Assembly: GCA_905221605.1 (NCBI GenBank)
Contig: CAJNDS010002132.1
Span: forward strand, 294,299-314,298
Reading direction: 5' to 3'
DNA length: 20,000 nt
From: Symbiodinium natans
Taxonomy: Eukaryota; Sar; Dinophyceae; Suessiales; Symbiodiniaceae
A model generated the notes under the pieces. The model was not told the origin of the DNA, did not search any database, and saw nothing but the letters and a program-made list of their open reading frames with translations. Every line of letters begins with the position of its first letter. Position 1 is the first letter of the stretch. The translations under genes and the position numbers were made by a program. This document shows positions 9,094-16,599 of the stretch, one piece after another.

Positions 9094-9165
9094 CTCAAGC
9101 AGAAGTTGTCCTCTTCAGCTTCGTTGAAGACCAGGTTCGGCATAGCCATGGAATAGGTCACAGTC
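9094..9165 (-). CDS. PA14-domain protein, exon before the SDDG exon
   Basis: Reads TVTYSMAMPNLVFNEAEED followed by NFCLR. In PA14 proteins a D-x-F-x-x-R segment comes directly before the 'G-x-L-x-V' strand, and here DNFCLR joins CTADLEV. The intron to the next exon (9022-9093, 72 bp) starts with GC and ends with AG, keeps the frame and contains no stop, so retention of 24 extra residues is possible. On the 5' side AAG|G at 9167-9166 must be the acceptor because TGA precedes it in frame; this asks for a phase-2 donor, whereas the best upstream donor is phase 0, so this one junction is unresolved. Confidence 0.65.
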
Positions 9166-9230
9166 CTTCAACTGGTTTGTAACTTCATCCGAACATGTGA
9201 ATACAAACACGGTGTACAATTGGTACGTAC

Positions 9231-9353
9231 AGTGGTAGGGAAGGCTGCAGTTGAGTAGGGGTTGCCGGCGAGGGTCTCCAACGTGAGATCTGGGATGCGA
9301 CAGTCGTTCAACCGGATGTCAAACTTGAAGTGGTCGCAAAGAAAACCGGGGAC
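9231..9353 (-). CDS. PA14-domain protein, N-terminal exon of the domain
   Basis: Acceptor GCTTTGCAG|GTC (9355-9354) and strong donor ACT|GTACGT (9230-9229) enclose 41 codons: VPGFLCDHFKFDIRLNDC, RIPDLTLETLAGNPY, STAAFPTT. GF-x-C-x-H-F followed by PDL matches the usual PA14 opening (G-L/F-x-x-x-Y/H-F, then a Pro-Asp-Leu segment). Phase 0 at both ends. Its junction to the exon at 9165 shows a one-base phase conflict, which could mean an alternative donor, a tiny missed exon or a sequence error. Confidence 0.65.
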
Positions 9354-9520
9354 CTGCAAAGCCAGGGCCATGACTCTGGATTTCGGACTGTCAAGGGCTT
9401 GACATGGCAGTCTCTGGGCGTCATTCACACATGCCCGCAAGTCAGGAGTTCTAGTGCCTTGTCGGGGGAGCCCAACACTGAGCCCCGCAGCGCCACCTGC
9501 CCCGTCTCTGTGTCCTGGCA

Positions 9521-9548
9521 GTTTAGGGATGTTTAGGGATGTTTAGGC
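9521..9548 (+). repeat. Telomere-like GTTTAGGGAT, about three copies
   Basis: Three 10-bp units in direct order, the last diverging to GTTTAGGCTT. The TTTAGGG core matches the telomere repeat of plants and dinoflagellates, with a variant spacer. Confidence 0.8.
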
Positions 9549-10050
9549 TTGAATTCATATATAAGGTTACAGGGAATCTGATGGAATCTGCTGCCCGGGA
9601 GCAATGAAGTCAAGCTCCGGGTCCGCCTGCCGGAGGATCCTGCAACAGAAACGGGAACCCTCCCCAAAAGGCTTTTCTTTGCCACCCGCCTAGCTGACAC
9701 TTGGGTTCAGGATTTAGGGTTTAGGGTTACTTGAGAAGCAAATAAGCAGGAGACCGCCCACCCCCCCCCCCAAATCTCATCCAAGGCTCCAGTCCCCATC
9801 ACTGAGGCGTGAAACCGATAGTGCCTTACAGCTCAGAAGCTCCAAAGGGGGCCGGCCCCGGGGTTTTGTTCAGACAGCTGAACAGAGTTGAGCTGTCATT
9901 CCGACTCTGTCTCTGCGTTGCGATGTGTCAGGCAGCAAATTGCGCTGCATGCTGATGCTGGTTGTCAATGGCACAAAGCCTCCACAAGAAACGCCCCTCG
10001 CGTTGCTTTTTTTTTTTTTTTAATACCATGTCTCAAAAAAGATAAAGCAA

Positions 10051-10085
10051 TAAACCGTAAACCCTGAACGCTAAACCCTAAACCC
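10051..10085 (-). repeat. Degenerate CCCTAAA (reverse TTTAGGG) tract
   Basis: TAAACCGTAAACCCTGAACG followed by CTAAACCCTAAACCCT: about five units with some point changes, in the opposite orientation to the other tracts in the window. Confidence 0.75.
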
Positions 10086-10534
10086 TCCTCTTAAGTGCCA
10101 GGGTCAAAGATTGCTCTGCCCCAGCGGCGCCATCCAAAGAGCTCGAGTACTTGGCGAGGTGAATTGTCTCCTCAGCAGTGGCACCGTCCTCGCCAGGGCA
10201 CTTTGTGGATCACGAACAGTCAGGAAGGCCGATTGAAATCCAAGGCACTTCGAATTCCGACCGTTCTGGAACGCTTGAGGGTACATGCTTCGGCAAACGG
10301 ACCCGCATTAACAATCCTCGTGGCCAAGACAACGCACACTCCACGGCGAACTGCACTTCCGAAAAAACCTACAACTTCACATAAAGGGCATCCTTGCGGT
10401 AGAGAATGTTGTTGCGGGCAAGGTCTGGAGTGATGGGACAGTAGTTCCCAGCTTTGTACCTTGGCTGTCTTCGGGCTGCGACGCGTGGGTCACCGCTATG
10501 AATCAAAGTAGGGCATGTCCGGCTACCCAATTAC

Positions 10535-10635
10535 TCATCTCAATTTCAGGCTTCAGGTCAAGTTCAGACCGTACATGGCCAAGGCGGTTGCGAATAAGGC
10601 TGCCCCGCTCCCGTTGGCATGCCCAGGTGTGAAAG
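10535..10635 (-). CDS. Candidate exon, no family recognised
   Basis: A frame from an AG at 10637-10636 reads FHTWACQRERGSLIRNRLGH, then VRSELDLKPEIEM, and could end at a GT donor in ATGA|GTAATT (10534-10533). Coding-like amino-acid mix. Located between the Cys-rich exons at 11.1 kb and the PA14 exons at 9.35 kb on the same strand, so possibly an internal exon of that gene. No domain is recognised and splice sites are weak. Confidence 0.3.
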
Positions 10636-11101
10636 CTTCGCTTTTGGGTTTCTAGTTTAGGGAGCCCACAACTATTCGGACCACCCCCCCAGGTTTGCCC
10701 GTAAGATGACTGAAGCTTTATCATAAGACTCTAAGACCAGCGCCAGGGATGCCTTGGCTTTGGGTCCACGCTAGCCATTCTCATTTGTGCCAAACACCTT
10801 CTTACCAGCCGACTTCAATAGAAAGATGGTGTTAAGGAGTAGTTTTTTCGTGGAGGGCGCAAACTCTATGCCGCAAAAAGACCCCCGGGGCCTGTTACGG
10901 ACTTTTGAATCGCACCATGTGGAGGCTGAAGCAAAATGTCGTCCCGTTATGTCCCTTTGGGGTTCTTATGTGGTAGAAAATGGCAAGGCAACCACCGACG
11001 TTCACAGGTTAAGACTTGGTTGACGCTGTTGAAATCGTGCATGTAAGCCGTTTGCATGCGGCACCCAAGCGGAGCAGGTCACCCCACCCTCGTACCCTCA
11101 C

Positions 11102-11365
11102 CGCAGTCAGGCTTCATGGGCTTGTGTGCGGACTGTTCCGCCTTTTTTCCTGCTAGCTGATAGCAGTGCTTGCCAATTAACACGCGTGTCCAGGCTTTCA
11201 CGTAGTTGTGCTTCATCATCCACTTGGAGCGGGAGAGACATGGTGGCACTGGCTTTGCGGCCGTGATGTGTACTCCCCATGACATCAAGCCACCGCTCCC
11301 TTGATCCGAGGTTATTGAAGTGTGGGATCCAGGCGTAGACAGGCAGGGAGCTGCAACCGTTGGGC
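11102..11365 (-). CDS. Candidate exon upstream of the PA14 exons
   Basis: The 3' half has clearly coding-like codons: CLSRSKWMMKHNYVKAW, TRVLIGKHCYQLAGKK, AHKPMKPDC. It ends at a canonical donor GACTGCG|GTGAGG (11101-11100) in phase 1. Two acceptors fit the phase-1 donor of the exon at 11614-11500: GCAAG|GC (start 11365) or GTTGCAG|CT (start 11350). The join gives ...FDPTSE followed by a Ser/Thr/Gly-rich stretch. The Cys pattern suggests a secreted or luminal protein, consistent with PA14 downstream, but no family is recognised. Confidence 0.45.
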
Positions 11366-11499
11366 CTTGCTTGCAATCGGCGTGTTTACAGCTCTGCGTT
11401 TCTTGTACCGGTATGTGGAAAGCCCCTGTGCCACGGGATGGCCATTGTGTATTGTGCGCCCTATCTCCTGGTTTTTGCGCATTGTAGGAGTTGCGCCAC

Positions 11500-11614
11500 C
11501 CTCCGAAGTAGGATCGAAGCACCGTTGACCATCGCAAGTCCTAAAAGTTCGCCGAAGGCTCCACTCCGGGTCTGCAACTTCCATGCATGTAGACTCGGCA
11601 GTGCATTCCGTGAC
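11500..11614 (-). CDS. Candidate Cys-rich exon upstream of the PA14 exons
   Basis: Acceptor GTAAAG|GTC at 11616-11615, then VTECTAESTCMEVADPEW, SLRRTFRTCDGQRCFDPTSE. Four Cys in about 30 residues (C-x5-C, then C-x4-C) suggest disulfide bonding. A GT donor (GAGG|GTGGCG, 11499-11498) ends it in phase 1, in register with the next exon. The frame stays open to 11312, so the donor is not proven. Confidence 0.4.
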
Positions 11615-11639
11615 CTTTACAGGGTTGTGCTGCATCTAT

Positions 11640-12067
11640 GATTGCGGCACAACGCGGGCATAAGTCTTAAAGGCAGACTCACAACATCGCACGGGCTGGG
11701 CGAACCAGTCTAATATGTTGAGTGCCTCGTGATGCCTCGTGCAAAACCACTGCATGCAGGTGTGATGCTAGGCTGCTGACTTTAACCATTGAAGATGCCT
11801 TGGGCTCTTTGGGAAGGGTTGCAGAGCAATCATGAGCCATCGGCAACCAGCCGAACTTTGAACCCAACAAACCAGGCAACCGTGCAGAAAGCCTGAGCCC
11901 TAAGTCATATACATAGGCCCCCAAAAAGCCCAAGTCAACAGCGAAAGGCCTTGGCCCAGGCAAAAACGGGGCTTCCCCTGGAAAGCCCGTAGTATCCTTG
12001 CAGGTTGAGGGCAGCTCTATCGCGTCCCGGAGTCTTCGCACTCAAGGGCTCCATCTTGGGGTTTGAA
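11640..12067. other. Stretch without a recognised gene
   Basis: Minus frames (about 12041-11679) are open but have no clear family match or convincing splice structure. Nothing recognised on the plus strand. Confidence 0.3.
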
Positions 12068-12227
12068 GTGCGCGCGCGCGAAGGTCTGTGTGTGCGTGTG
12101 CGCGAATGTGTATGTATGTGTGTATGTGTGTATGTGCGTATGCGGACGGTATGTGTATGTGTGTATGTGTCTCTGTGCGTTTGAGTGTGCGTGTCGCGTG
12201 CGCGCGCAGGTGCGCGTGTGCGCGCGC

Positions 12228-12280
<53 letters not shown>

Positions 12281-12517
12281 TGCGCGCATGCGAACGCGCA
12301 CGTCCGCACGAACTCATGTCCGCACGCGCTCGTCGCACAAACGTACGAGCACGTGCGCGTGCGTGCATTCGGGCGTGCATTCGTGCATTCGTTCATTCGT
12401 GCGTGCGTGTGTGCGGACGTGCGTGCATGAGGCGTGCGTGTATGCGGGCGGGCGGGCGGGCGGGTGTGTGGGTGTGTGGGTGTGTAGGTGTGTGGGTGTG
12501 TGGGTGTGTGGGTGTGT

Positions 12518-12560
<43 letters not shown>

Positions 12561-12692
12561 TTTGTCGGTGCTTGTGTTTGTGCATGCGTGTGCTTGTGCG
12601 TACGTGCTTTTGTGCGTGCGCGTGCTCGTGCGTGCGTGTTTTTGTGCGTGCATATGCTTGTGCATGCGTGCGTTGTGCACGCGTGCGTGTAA
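12068..12692. repeat. Long GT/GC-rich compound microsatellite
   Basis: About 625 bp built almost only from GT, GC and GTGC steps: pure TG runs at 12231-12276 and 12521-12557, GGGTGT hexamers around 12467-12520, a (CGGG)n patch at 12447-12463, and degenerate GTGCGTGC/ATTCGTGC stretches between. All six frames are open over long distances (Cys/Val or His/Thr repeats) simply because the repeat lacks stops. Alternating purine-pyrimidine DNA of this length can adopt Z-form. Confidence 0.95.
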
Positions 12693-12711
12693 ACCCCAAC
12701 GATAGGGGATA

Positions 12712-12817
12712 GGATTAGGGGGACCCTTGGGGATATAGACCCTCTGAATAAGGTCCCTTGTTAAGAGAGCCAGAAGAGGGTTAAGAAGGGGTTCCCGTTT
12801 AAGGGTCCCCCTTATCC
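12712..12817. other. Nested inverted repeat (possible long hairpin)
   Basis: GGATTAGGGGGACCCTT at 12712-12728 pairs with 12801-12817, 16 of 17 positions. Inside, ACCCTCT (12739-12745) pairs with AGAGGGT (12775-12781). Together they outline a 106-nt structure immediately to the right of the GT microsatellite. It could be a small foldback element, a structured RNA or a MITE-like remnant; no target-site duplication was established. Confidence 0.6.
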
Positions 12818-12829
12818 CACCTAGGAAAC

Positions 12830-13295
12830 AAGTAATTATAAGAAAGCAAGTGGCCTCACGGGCTTGGCTAAGATAGCTAACTATGCTAGTTGAAGATGAG
12901 AAAACGAACCGATTTTTTGGTTTCAGCTAACTAAAGCCAGTGGCCCCTAACCAATTGCGCTAAACCAGTTAACCGCTTATGTCAGGTAACGTCAACGTAA
13001 CTATAGAGCTTTCTGAGCAAGTGATTTTCTGTTGTGGATGCTTCGGGAATGCAGGCACGCTTGACTTGACATCCGTTTCTTTTTGTTGCCATGGACGGGC
13101 TGTTTGCCACCGGCTTGCATGTTGGCATGTTGGCTAGCTTGTTTCAGCATGCATGGTTGATTTGACAATGGGTTACTTTAAATGTTGTCTTGGCACGTGA
13201 TGCACGAAATGGTTGTTGCCACATGATTTGCCATGCATGGTGGACTTAACATGGGGCATGTTGAGTTGTGAAAGGAATGCGGCAATTAGAGCCCT
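12830..13295. other. AT-richer stretch with no recognised gene
   Basis: Contains many CTAACT/GGTTAAC-like words and ATGCATGG repeats but no splice-consistent reading frame. Confidence 0.4.
13148..13256. repeat. Two copies of a CATGCATGGT-based 25-mer
   Basis: CATGCATGGTTGATTTGACA (13148) and CATGCATGGTGGACTTAACA (13232), each followed by a TGGG, are imperfect direct copies 84 bp apart. A related TTGSCACRTGAT word appears twice in between (13189 and 13215). Confidence 0.55.
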
Positions 13296-13667
13296 CTAGC
13301 TTTCGCTACCACAACCTGCACTCACGCAGGGTCGGAGCCTGCGGATCACACAGTGATGACTTGGGCTTGCTTGGGCGAAAACAAGACACTCAGTGACGTA
13401 AGGTTCTAATGGCTGGCGAGGTTGTTTCTTCTGCCACCCGAATGTTCTTCTGAGTCTAGCACTCGGGTCTCTTGATTGGTAGAAGTGTGCTCTTCCGGCG
13501 TGGTGTTGTCTCAAATCTCCTCCCGAAGCTATCAACCTCAAACCGAAACCGAAGCCCTCGTCAGACATCAAGCTCGGCCCTGCATCGTCGGCACTGGTTG
13601 GCTTCCCAAAGGTAGCCAGCACAGGCCGCGGCTTCTCGGCAGGCAGCCCGGCAGCTGGCCTGTAGCT

Positions 13668-13790
13668 TCAGTAGCAGAAGCAGTAGGAGTCGGAGCAGCA
13701 GCAGTAGTAGTAGCCGTCGTCAAGAAAAAGCTCGAAGCAGTTGGGACAGGTCAAGGAAGCGCCGGCAAAGGCAGGGTTTTTGTGCTGCAG
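13668..13790 (-). CDS. Doubtful Cys/Tyr-rich frame over a trinucleotide repeat
   Basis: The minus frame reads NPAFAGASLTCPNCFELF, LDDGYYYCCCSDSYCFCY, then stops. The tail comes from a CAG/TAG/GAG-type imperfect trinucleotide repeat (plus 13675-13722). CPNCFELFLDD before the repeat has coding-like codons. It may be the end of a real exon or just repeat-derived; no family is recognised. Confidence 0.2.
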   Translation of the reverse strand: MQHKNPAFAGASLTCPNCFELFLDDGYYYCCCSDSYCFCY

Positions 13791-14198
13791 AGGTGGATAG
13801 TTGCGCTGCCGTGGTTGTGCCACTGCTGGTACAATAACTGCCTGCCGCAGCAGACCCCTCACGCCGCACGCACTAAGGAAGGCCTTCATGATTCATGATC
13901 CTTCATGCTGCATGATAGAGTGCAGCCTCTGAGTTCATGCTGATCACCGTGTAATTCTTCGCGACCCGCTTCTTGACCTCCGAGATGGCGGTGCTAGAAA
14001 ATCATTGGCTGCTAAAGCCCGGCGTCCTAGATGTGAGATGAGCAGGCAAGCCAGCACGATCATGTCTTAAAGGCTTTGGGAACAAAAGCGACAGCGGCAT
14101 CTCGGCATTGGAATCACACAGGCATGGGTGAGGAAAGGCGCTCGTTCAGTTTGAGGCTCAAGTCACAGCCCTTACAAGCTTTAGAATGGCTATAGCAG

Positions 14199-14255
14199 CT
14201 ACCGGTAGGCCCGGCGCCCAGCAGATGTCGTCCAGAAGTGTCAGCTGCAAAGAAG
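14199..14255 (-). CDS. Possible tiny exon
   Basis: Between TTCGCAG (acceptor) and CCG|GTAGCT (donor) the minus frame reads ASLQLTLLDDICWAPGLP with mostly G/C-ending codons. It is very short and has no family match, so it is reported only as a lead. Confidence 0.2.
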
Positions 14256-14541
14256 CCTGCGAAGCCCGATCTAAGCAACACATGATGCCAACCGTTACTA
14301 ACCCAAACTCTACACTAGGATTGTGGGGGGCGTTTCTCATTATCTATCATTGCCCTCAGCTTTTCGAATAGAAGTGAGGGCACTGAGACCACTGGATCAT
14401 CCTGCGAGACAAAAAAGTGGAACTATAAAGAAAAAGCCGACCCACGCCCCGTCTCCTTGATCGGCTCCAGAGATGCCAGGTCCGGGAAGGCTCCCCAGAT
14501 CGAGCAAGCCAGCGAGATCCTGTGAGTGACTCTCTGGACTC

Positions 14542-14544
<3 letters not shown>

Positions 14545-14584
<40 letters not shown>

Positions 14585-14690
14585 CTTTTTCTTTTTTTTT
14601 GGGGGGGGGGGGGGGGGGGCTTTTCTTTTGGGGGGGTTTAGAGTTTAGGCTGAGTGGCCCCCGAAGAAACGAGGAGGGGCCCCCCCCCCC
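14545..14690. repeat. Composite repeat: (GT)n, pyrimidine run, G runs, TTTAGGG-like
   Basis: In order: alternating GT (14545-14582), a C-interrupted T run, 19 G (14601-14619), CTTTTCTTTT, 7 G (14630-14636), TTTAGAGTTTAGG (degenerate telomere-like), and a run of about ten C before AAAAAGC near 14690. Confidence 0.85.
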
Positions 14691-14849
14691 AAAAAGCTCC
14701 ACTGTCGCAGAGTCCTCTTCCTGTCAGAGCCAGTGCCCGGAAGAGAATCGAACACTGCCGAGAGCCTTATGGCCCAAGGAACCCCTCACCGTACGGTGTC
14801 GTACAATTGCACAGGCTTTGCGGGATCTCTTACACGAATGCCTGCATGT

Positions 14850-15214
14850 ATGCGATAAAAAACAAGCTGAACTTGCCCTGCGGACATCAGCCCTGGACTC
14901 CAAACACACGAAATTCCAACAGTGGGCCCAACGCTTGTCTCGTGATTCGGTGGAGTTGCGCAGGGACCGGCGAGACGGCGATCGAGCCTTCGGGCGTGAC
15001 CTTGTGGCGAAGATGGGGTGGGTGCCAGTACTTGACCCTTTGTGAAAGCACCCTTAGCCGTGCCGCGGCACCAACCCGCAGCCCCCTCGGCCTCCAGGAC
15101 CGGGTAGCCCTCCACCAATCCCATGCTCAGCAGATCATCAAAGTCGTACTTGAGTGAAGGCGTCGACGAGCAGGACACTTTGAAGAACTTAGCCGGACAA
15201 GTGCCGCGCGTGTG
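14850..15214 (-). CDS. Candidate Cys-containing exon(s)
   Basis: An acceptor TTTAAG at 15216-15215 lies just after an in-frame TAA. The frame then reads HTRGTCPAKFFKVSCSST, LKYDFDDLLSMGLVEGYPVL, EAEGAAGWCRGTAKGAF with strongly coding-like codons to about 15038. It remains open beyond and includes CATPPNHETSVGPTVGISC, which resembles the C-x2-PP...G-x3-ISC core of a sushi repeat. A GT donor (AAAGG|GTCAAG, 15036-15035) might end a shorter exon; only 36 bp separate it from the next possible acceptor, so a single exon is more likely. Plausibly extracellular. Confidence 0.4.
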
Positions 15215-15245
15215 CTTAAAGGCTTAAACGCAGGGGCCCAAGAAA

Positions 15246-15339
15246 AGATCATATACACAGTCATATCAAGAGTCATAGGGAGTCATATTAAGGAATCAGA
15301 GAAGGAGTCATGTAAAAAATCATATAAGGAGTCATAAAG
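15246..15339. repeat. Degenerate 10-13-bp tandem repeat, AGTCATATMAGG-like
   Basis: About eight units built on (A)GTCATA or ATCATA followed by a purine-rich spacer (for example AGTCATATCAAG, AGTCATAGGGAG, AATCATATAAGG). It starts 31 bp beyond the acceptor of the exon at 15214 on the minus strand, so it would be intronic. Confidence 0.75.
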
Positions 15340-15642
15340 CAATCCCCCCAAGGCGCAGAAGGCTTCAGGAGCCCCTGCTGCGTGGGCTCTTCCAAGTTCA
15401 GGAGGGGGAGCTGCTCTCCGAGGGTCACGGACACCGCTGCCATCTCGGGTCGAGGCGAAGGAAGGATGAAACGTCGAGAAACCCTGAGGGTTGAGAACCG
15501 GCACACAGTAGGAGCCTCGAAATCTGGGCCCTTTGACAATTCAATTAAGCTCCCACAGAAACGGGTGTGGGAACGAGGAAAATGCCTCGAAGACCCCCCC
15601 CCACCCCCCCGCCCCGCTGACAGCACCATCCCCCGCTCTGAC

Positions 15643-15810
15643 TCAGAATCCCCACTCCTGGACCTTGTAGGTCAGCGCCGTCCACGGCTGCAACGCCAAG
15701 GCGACAAAGCGAGCCTGTCCGAAGCTTGCAATCGCAGCTAGAGGGCCATGAAGAATCATCACAACACGAATCCAAGACGCTTGATTCTGAAGCCCATGCT
15801 CGTGTCTGGA
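15643..15810 (-). CDS. Candidate terminal exon with stop codon
   Basis: A frame that opens after an in-frame TGA near 15812 reads HEHGLQNQASWIRVVMILHG, PLAAIASFGQARFVALALQ, PWTALTYKVQEWGF and ends with TGA at 15645-15643. Its last 30 codons nearly all end in G or C. An acceptor in GATCCAG or GGCTTCAG is available. It lies about 150-300 bp 3' of the second PA14 copy and could be the C-terminus of that gene. The hydrophobic middle (VVMILHGPLAAIASF) might be a short membrane segment or a buried helix. Confidence 0.35.
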   Translation of the reverse strand, partial: SRHEHGLQNQASWIRVVMILHGPLAAIASFGQARFVALALQPWTALTYKVQEWGF

Positions 15811-15960
15811 TCATGCTACTTGCGTCTCTTCGTATAAGATTTGGCAACCGGCCTGGCGCTCTGTGAACGCCTCAGCACGCAAGGGTTCTACAGCCTGCAG
15901 AGTGTACTCAGCGGCCTTCTGTTGATGCACTTCGGGAGATTTCTCGGGGAGGCTATGCAG

Positions 15961-16189
15961 AGCCAGGGCGCGGCATGGAAGAGCGCAAACTGGGGAATTG
16001 GGATTCTGACGTGATCGGTATCTGGCCCGTAGTATGACAGCTGCAAAACTTGATTTCCACCACCACTGCACATCTGTACCTCCAGGTCGTGGTAGCCTGC
16101 CTCCAGCCAGACTTCTTCTTCAGATCGTTGTCCAACCCCACAGCCCGCTTTGTCCAATACCAGCTGCCCATCCAGGTAGGTCCGTGAGC
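15961..16189 (-). CDS. Second PA14 copy, C-terminal half of the domain
   Basis: After the acceptor TTTTGCCAG (16191-16190) the frame reads SRTYLDGQLVLDKAGCG, a polar loop, then EVWLEAGYHDLEVQMCSGGG and QVLQLSYYGPDTDHVRIPIP. This matches the other PA14 copy strand by strand: YLDG/LFLDG, GYHDLEVQ/GYHQLEVR, YYGPD/KYAGPD. The exon begins in phase 1 inside the Gly codon of the (S)DDG position, exactly as in the other copy. The 3' end is not fixed; the frame continues to 15888. Secreted or surface binding function is likely by family. Confidence 0.7.
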
Positions 16190-16234
16190 CTGGCAAAACA
16201 TGCACTGATCTGCCTGCAACCCGAGACACGAAGA

Positions 16235-16260
16235 TCTCTCTCTCTCTCTCTCTCTCTCTC
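16235..16260. repeat. (TC)13 microsatellite inside the predicted PA14 intron
   Basis: Thirteen TC units on the plus strand (GA on the coding strand) in the 104-bp intron 16190-16293. Reading through it gives an Arg-Glu repeat that is not part of the protein if the intron is spliced. Confidence 0.9.
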
Positions 16261-16293
16261 TTCTTATGTCGGACTTGAACACCTCGATGTGAC

Positions 16294-16338
16294 CTTCAGA
16301 GCACCCAAACCGCAAGGCTGCATAGCTCAATTTGCAGG
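16294..16338 (-). CDS. Second PA14 copy, preceding exon (degenerate SDDG motif)
   Basis: Reads CKLSYAALRFGCSEG with the donor TCTGAAG|GTCACA (16293-16292), phase 1, joining as CSEG-SRTYLDG. The position matches SSDDG-AILFLDG in the other copy, but both Asp residues are changed (Cys-Ser-Glu-Gly instead of Ser-Asp-Asp-Gly), which may remove the usual metal or ligand contact. The acceptor (TATGCAG) is a guess. A further coding-like stretch on this strand near 16500-16410 (SILAFEASDRLGQIVAMP) may be an earlier exon. Confidence 0.45.
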
Positions 16339-16599
16339 CTGCATACACAATGAATCACAGCACTTCTTTGCCGGTTCACAAAACCAAAACACGGTAAATT
16401 ACAGCATTCATGCCTGCTCGCAGTTGCTCAGCTGCTTGGCTGTTGGCATAGCAACGATTTGGCCGAGTCGGTCGCTGGCTTCAAAGGCCAGGATGCTTGG
16501 GTTGCCTTGCTATGCCAGGCCAACCTGGAAGGTCCACAAAAAACTCAGTTCTTTTTGAAGAAAACAGTTTTTTTGTGTCCGAGAACGACACTTTTTTTG

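Larger units (their letters stand above)
9441..10094. other. Non-coding stretch with telomere-like fragments
   Basis: No gene recognised. Contains GTTTAGGGAT repeated three times (9521-9548), TTTAGGG twice (9712-9728), an 11-C run (9761-9771), the palindrome GGGGCCGGCCCC (9848-9859), a 15-T run (10007-10021) and CCCTAAA-type repeats in the opposite orientation (10051-10085). Confidence 0.7.

Noticed and set aside
11935-12705. Reading frames of more than 200 codons rich in Cys/Val or His/Thr
   Set aside because: They are translations of the GT/GC microsatellite; every frame on both strands is open in the same way.
13668-13760. LDDG on the minus strand as a third PA14 motif
   Set aside because: The surrounding residues do not follow the PA14 pattern (no Y-x-F-x-L-x-S before, no LDG after) and the stretch is largely a trinucleotide repeat.
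15246-15339. CRISPR-like array
   Set aside because: Units are only 10-13 bp, degenerate, without constant-length spacers, and the window is eukaryotic.
16034-16558. Plus-strand frame of 174 codons
   Set aside because: It is antisense to the PA14 exons and runs through the TC microsatellite; the minus strand has the family match.
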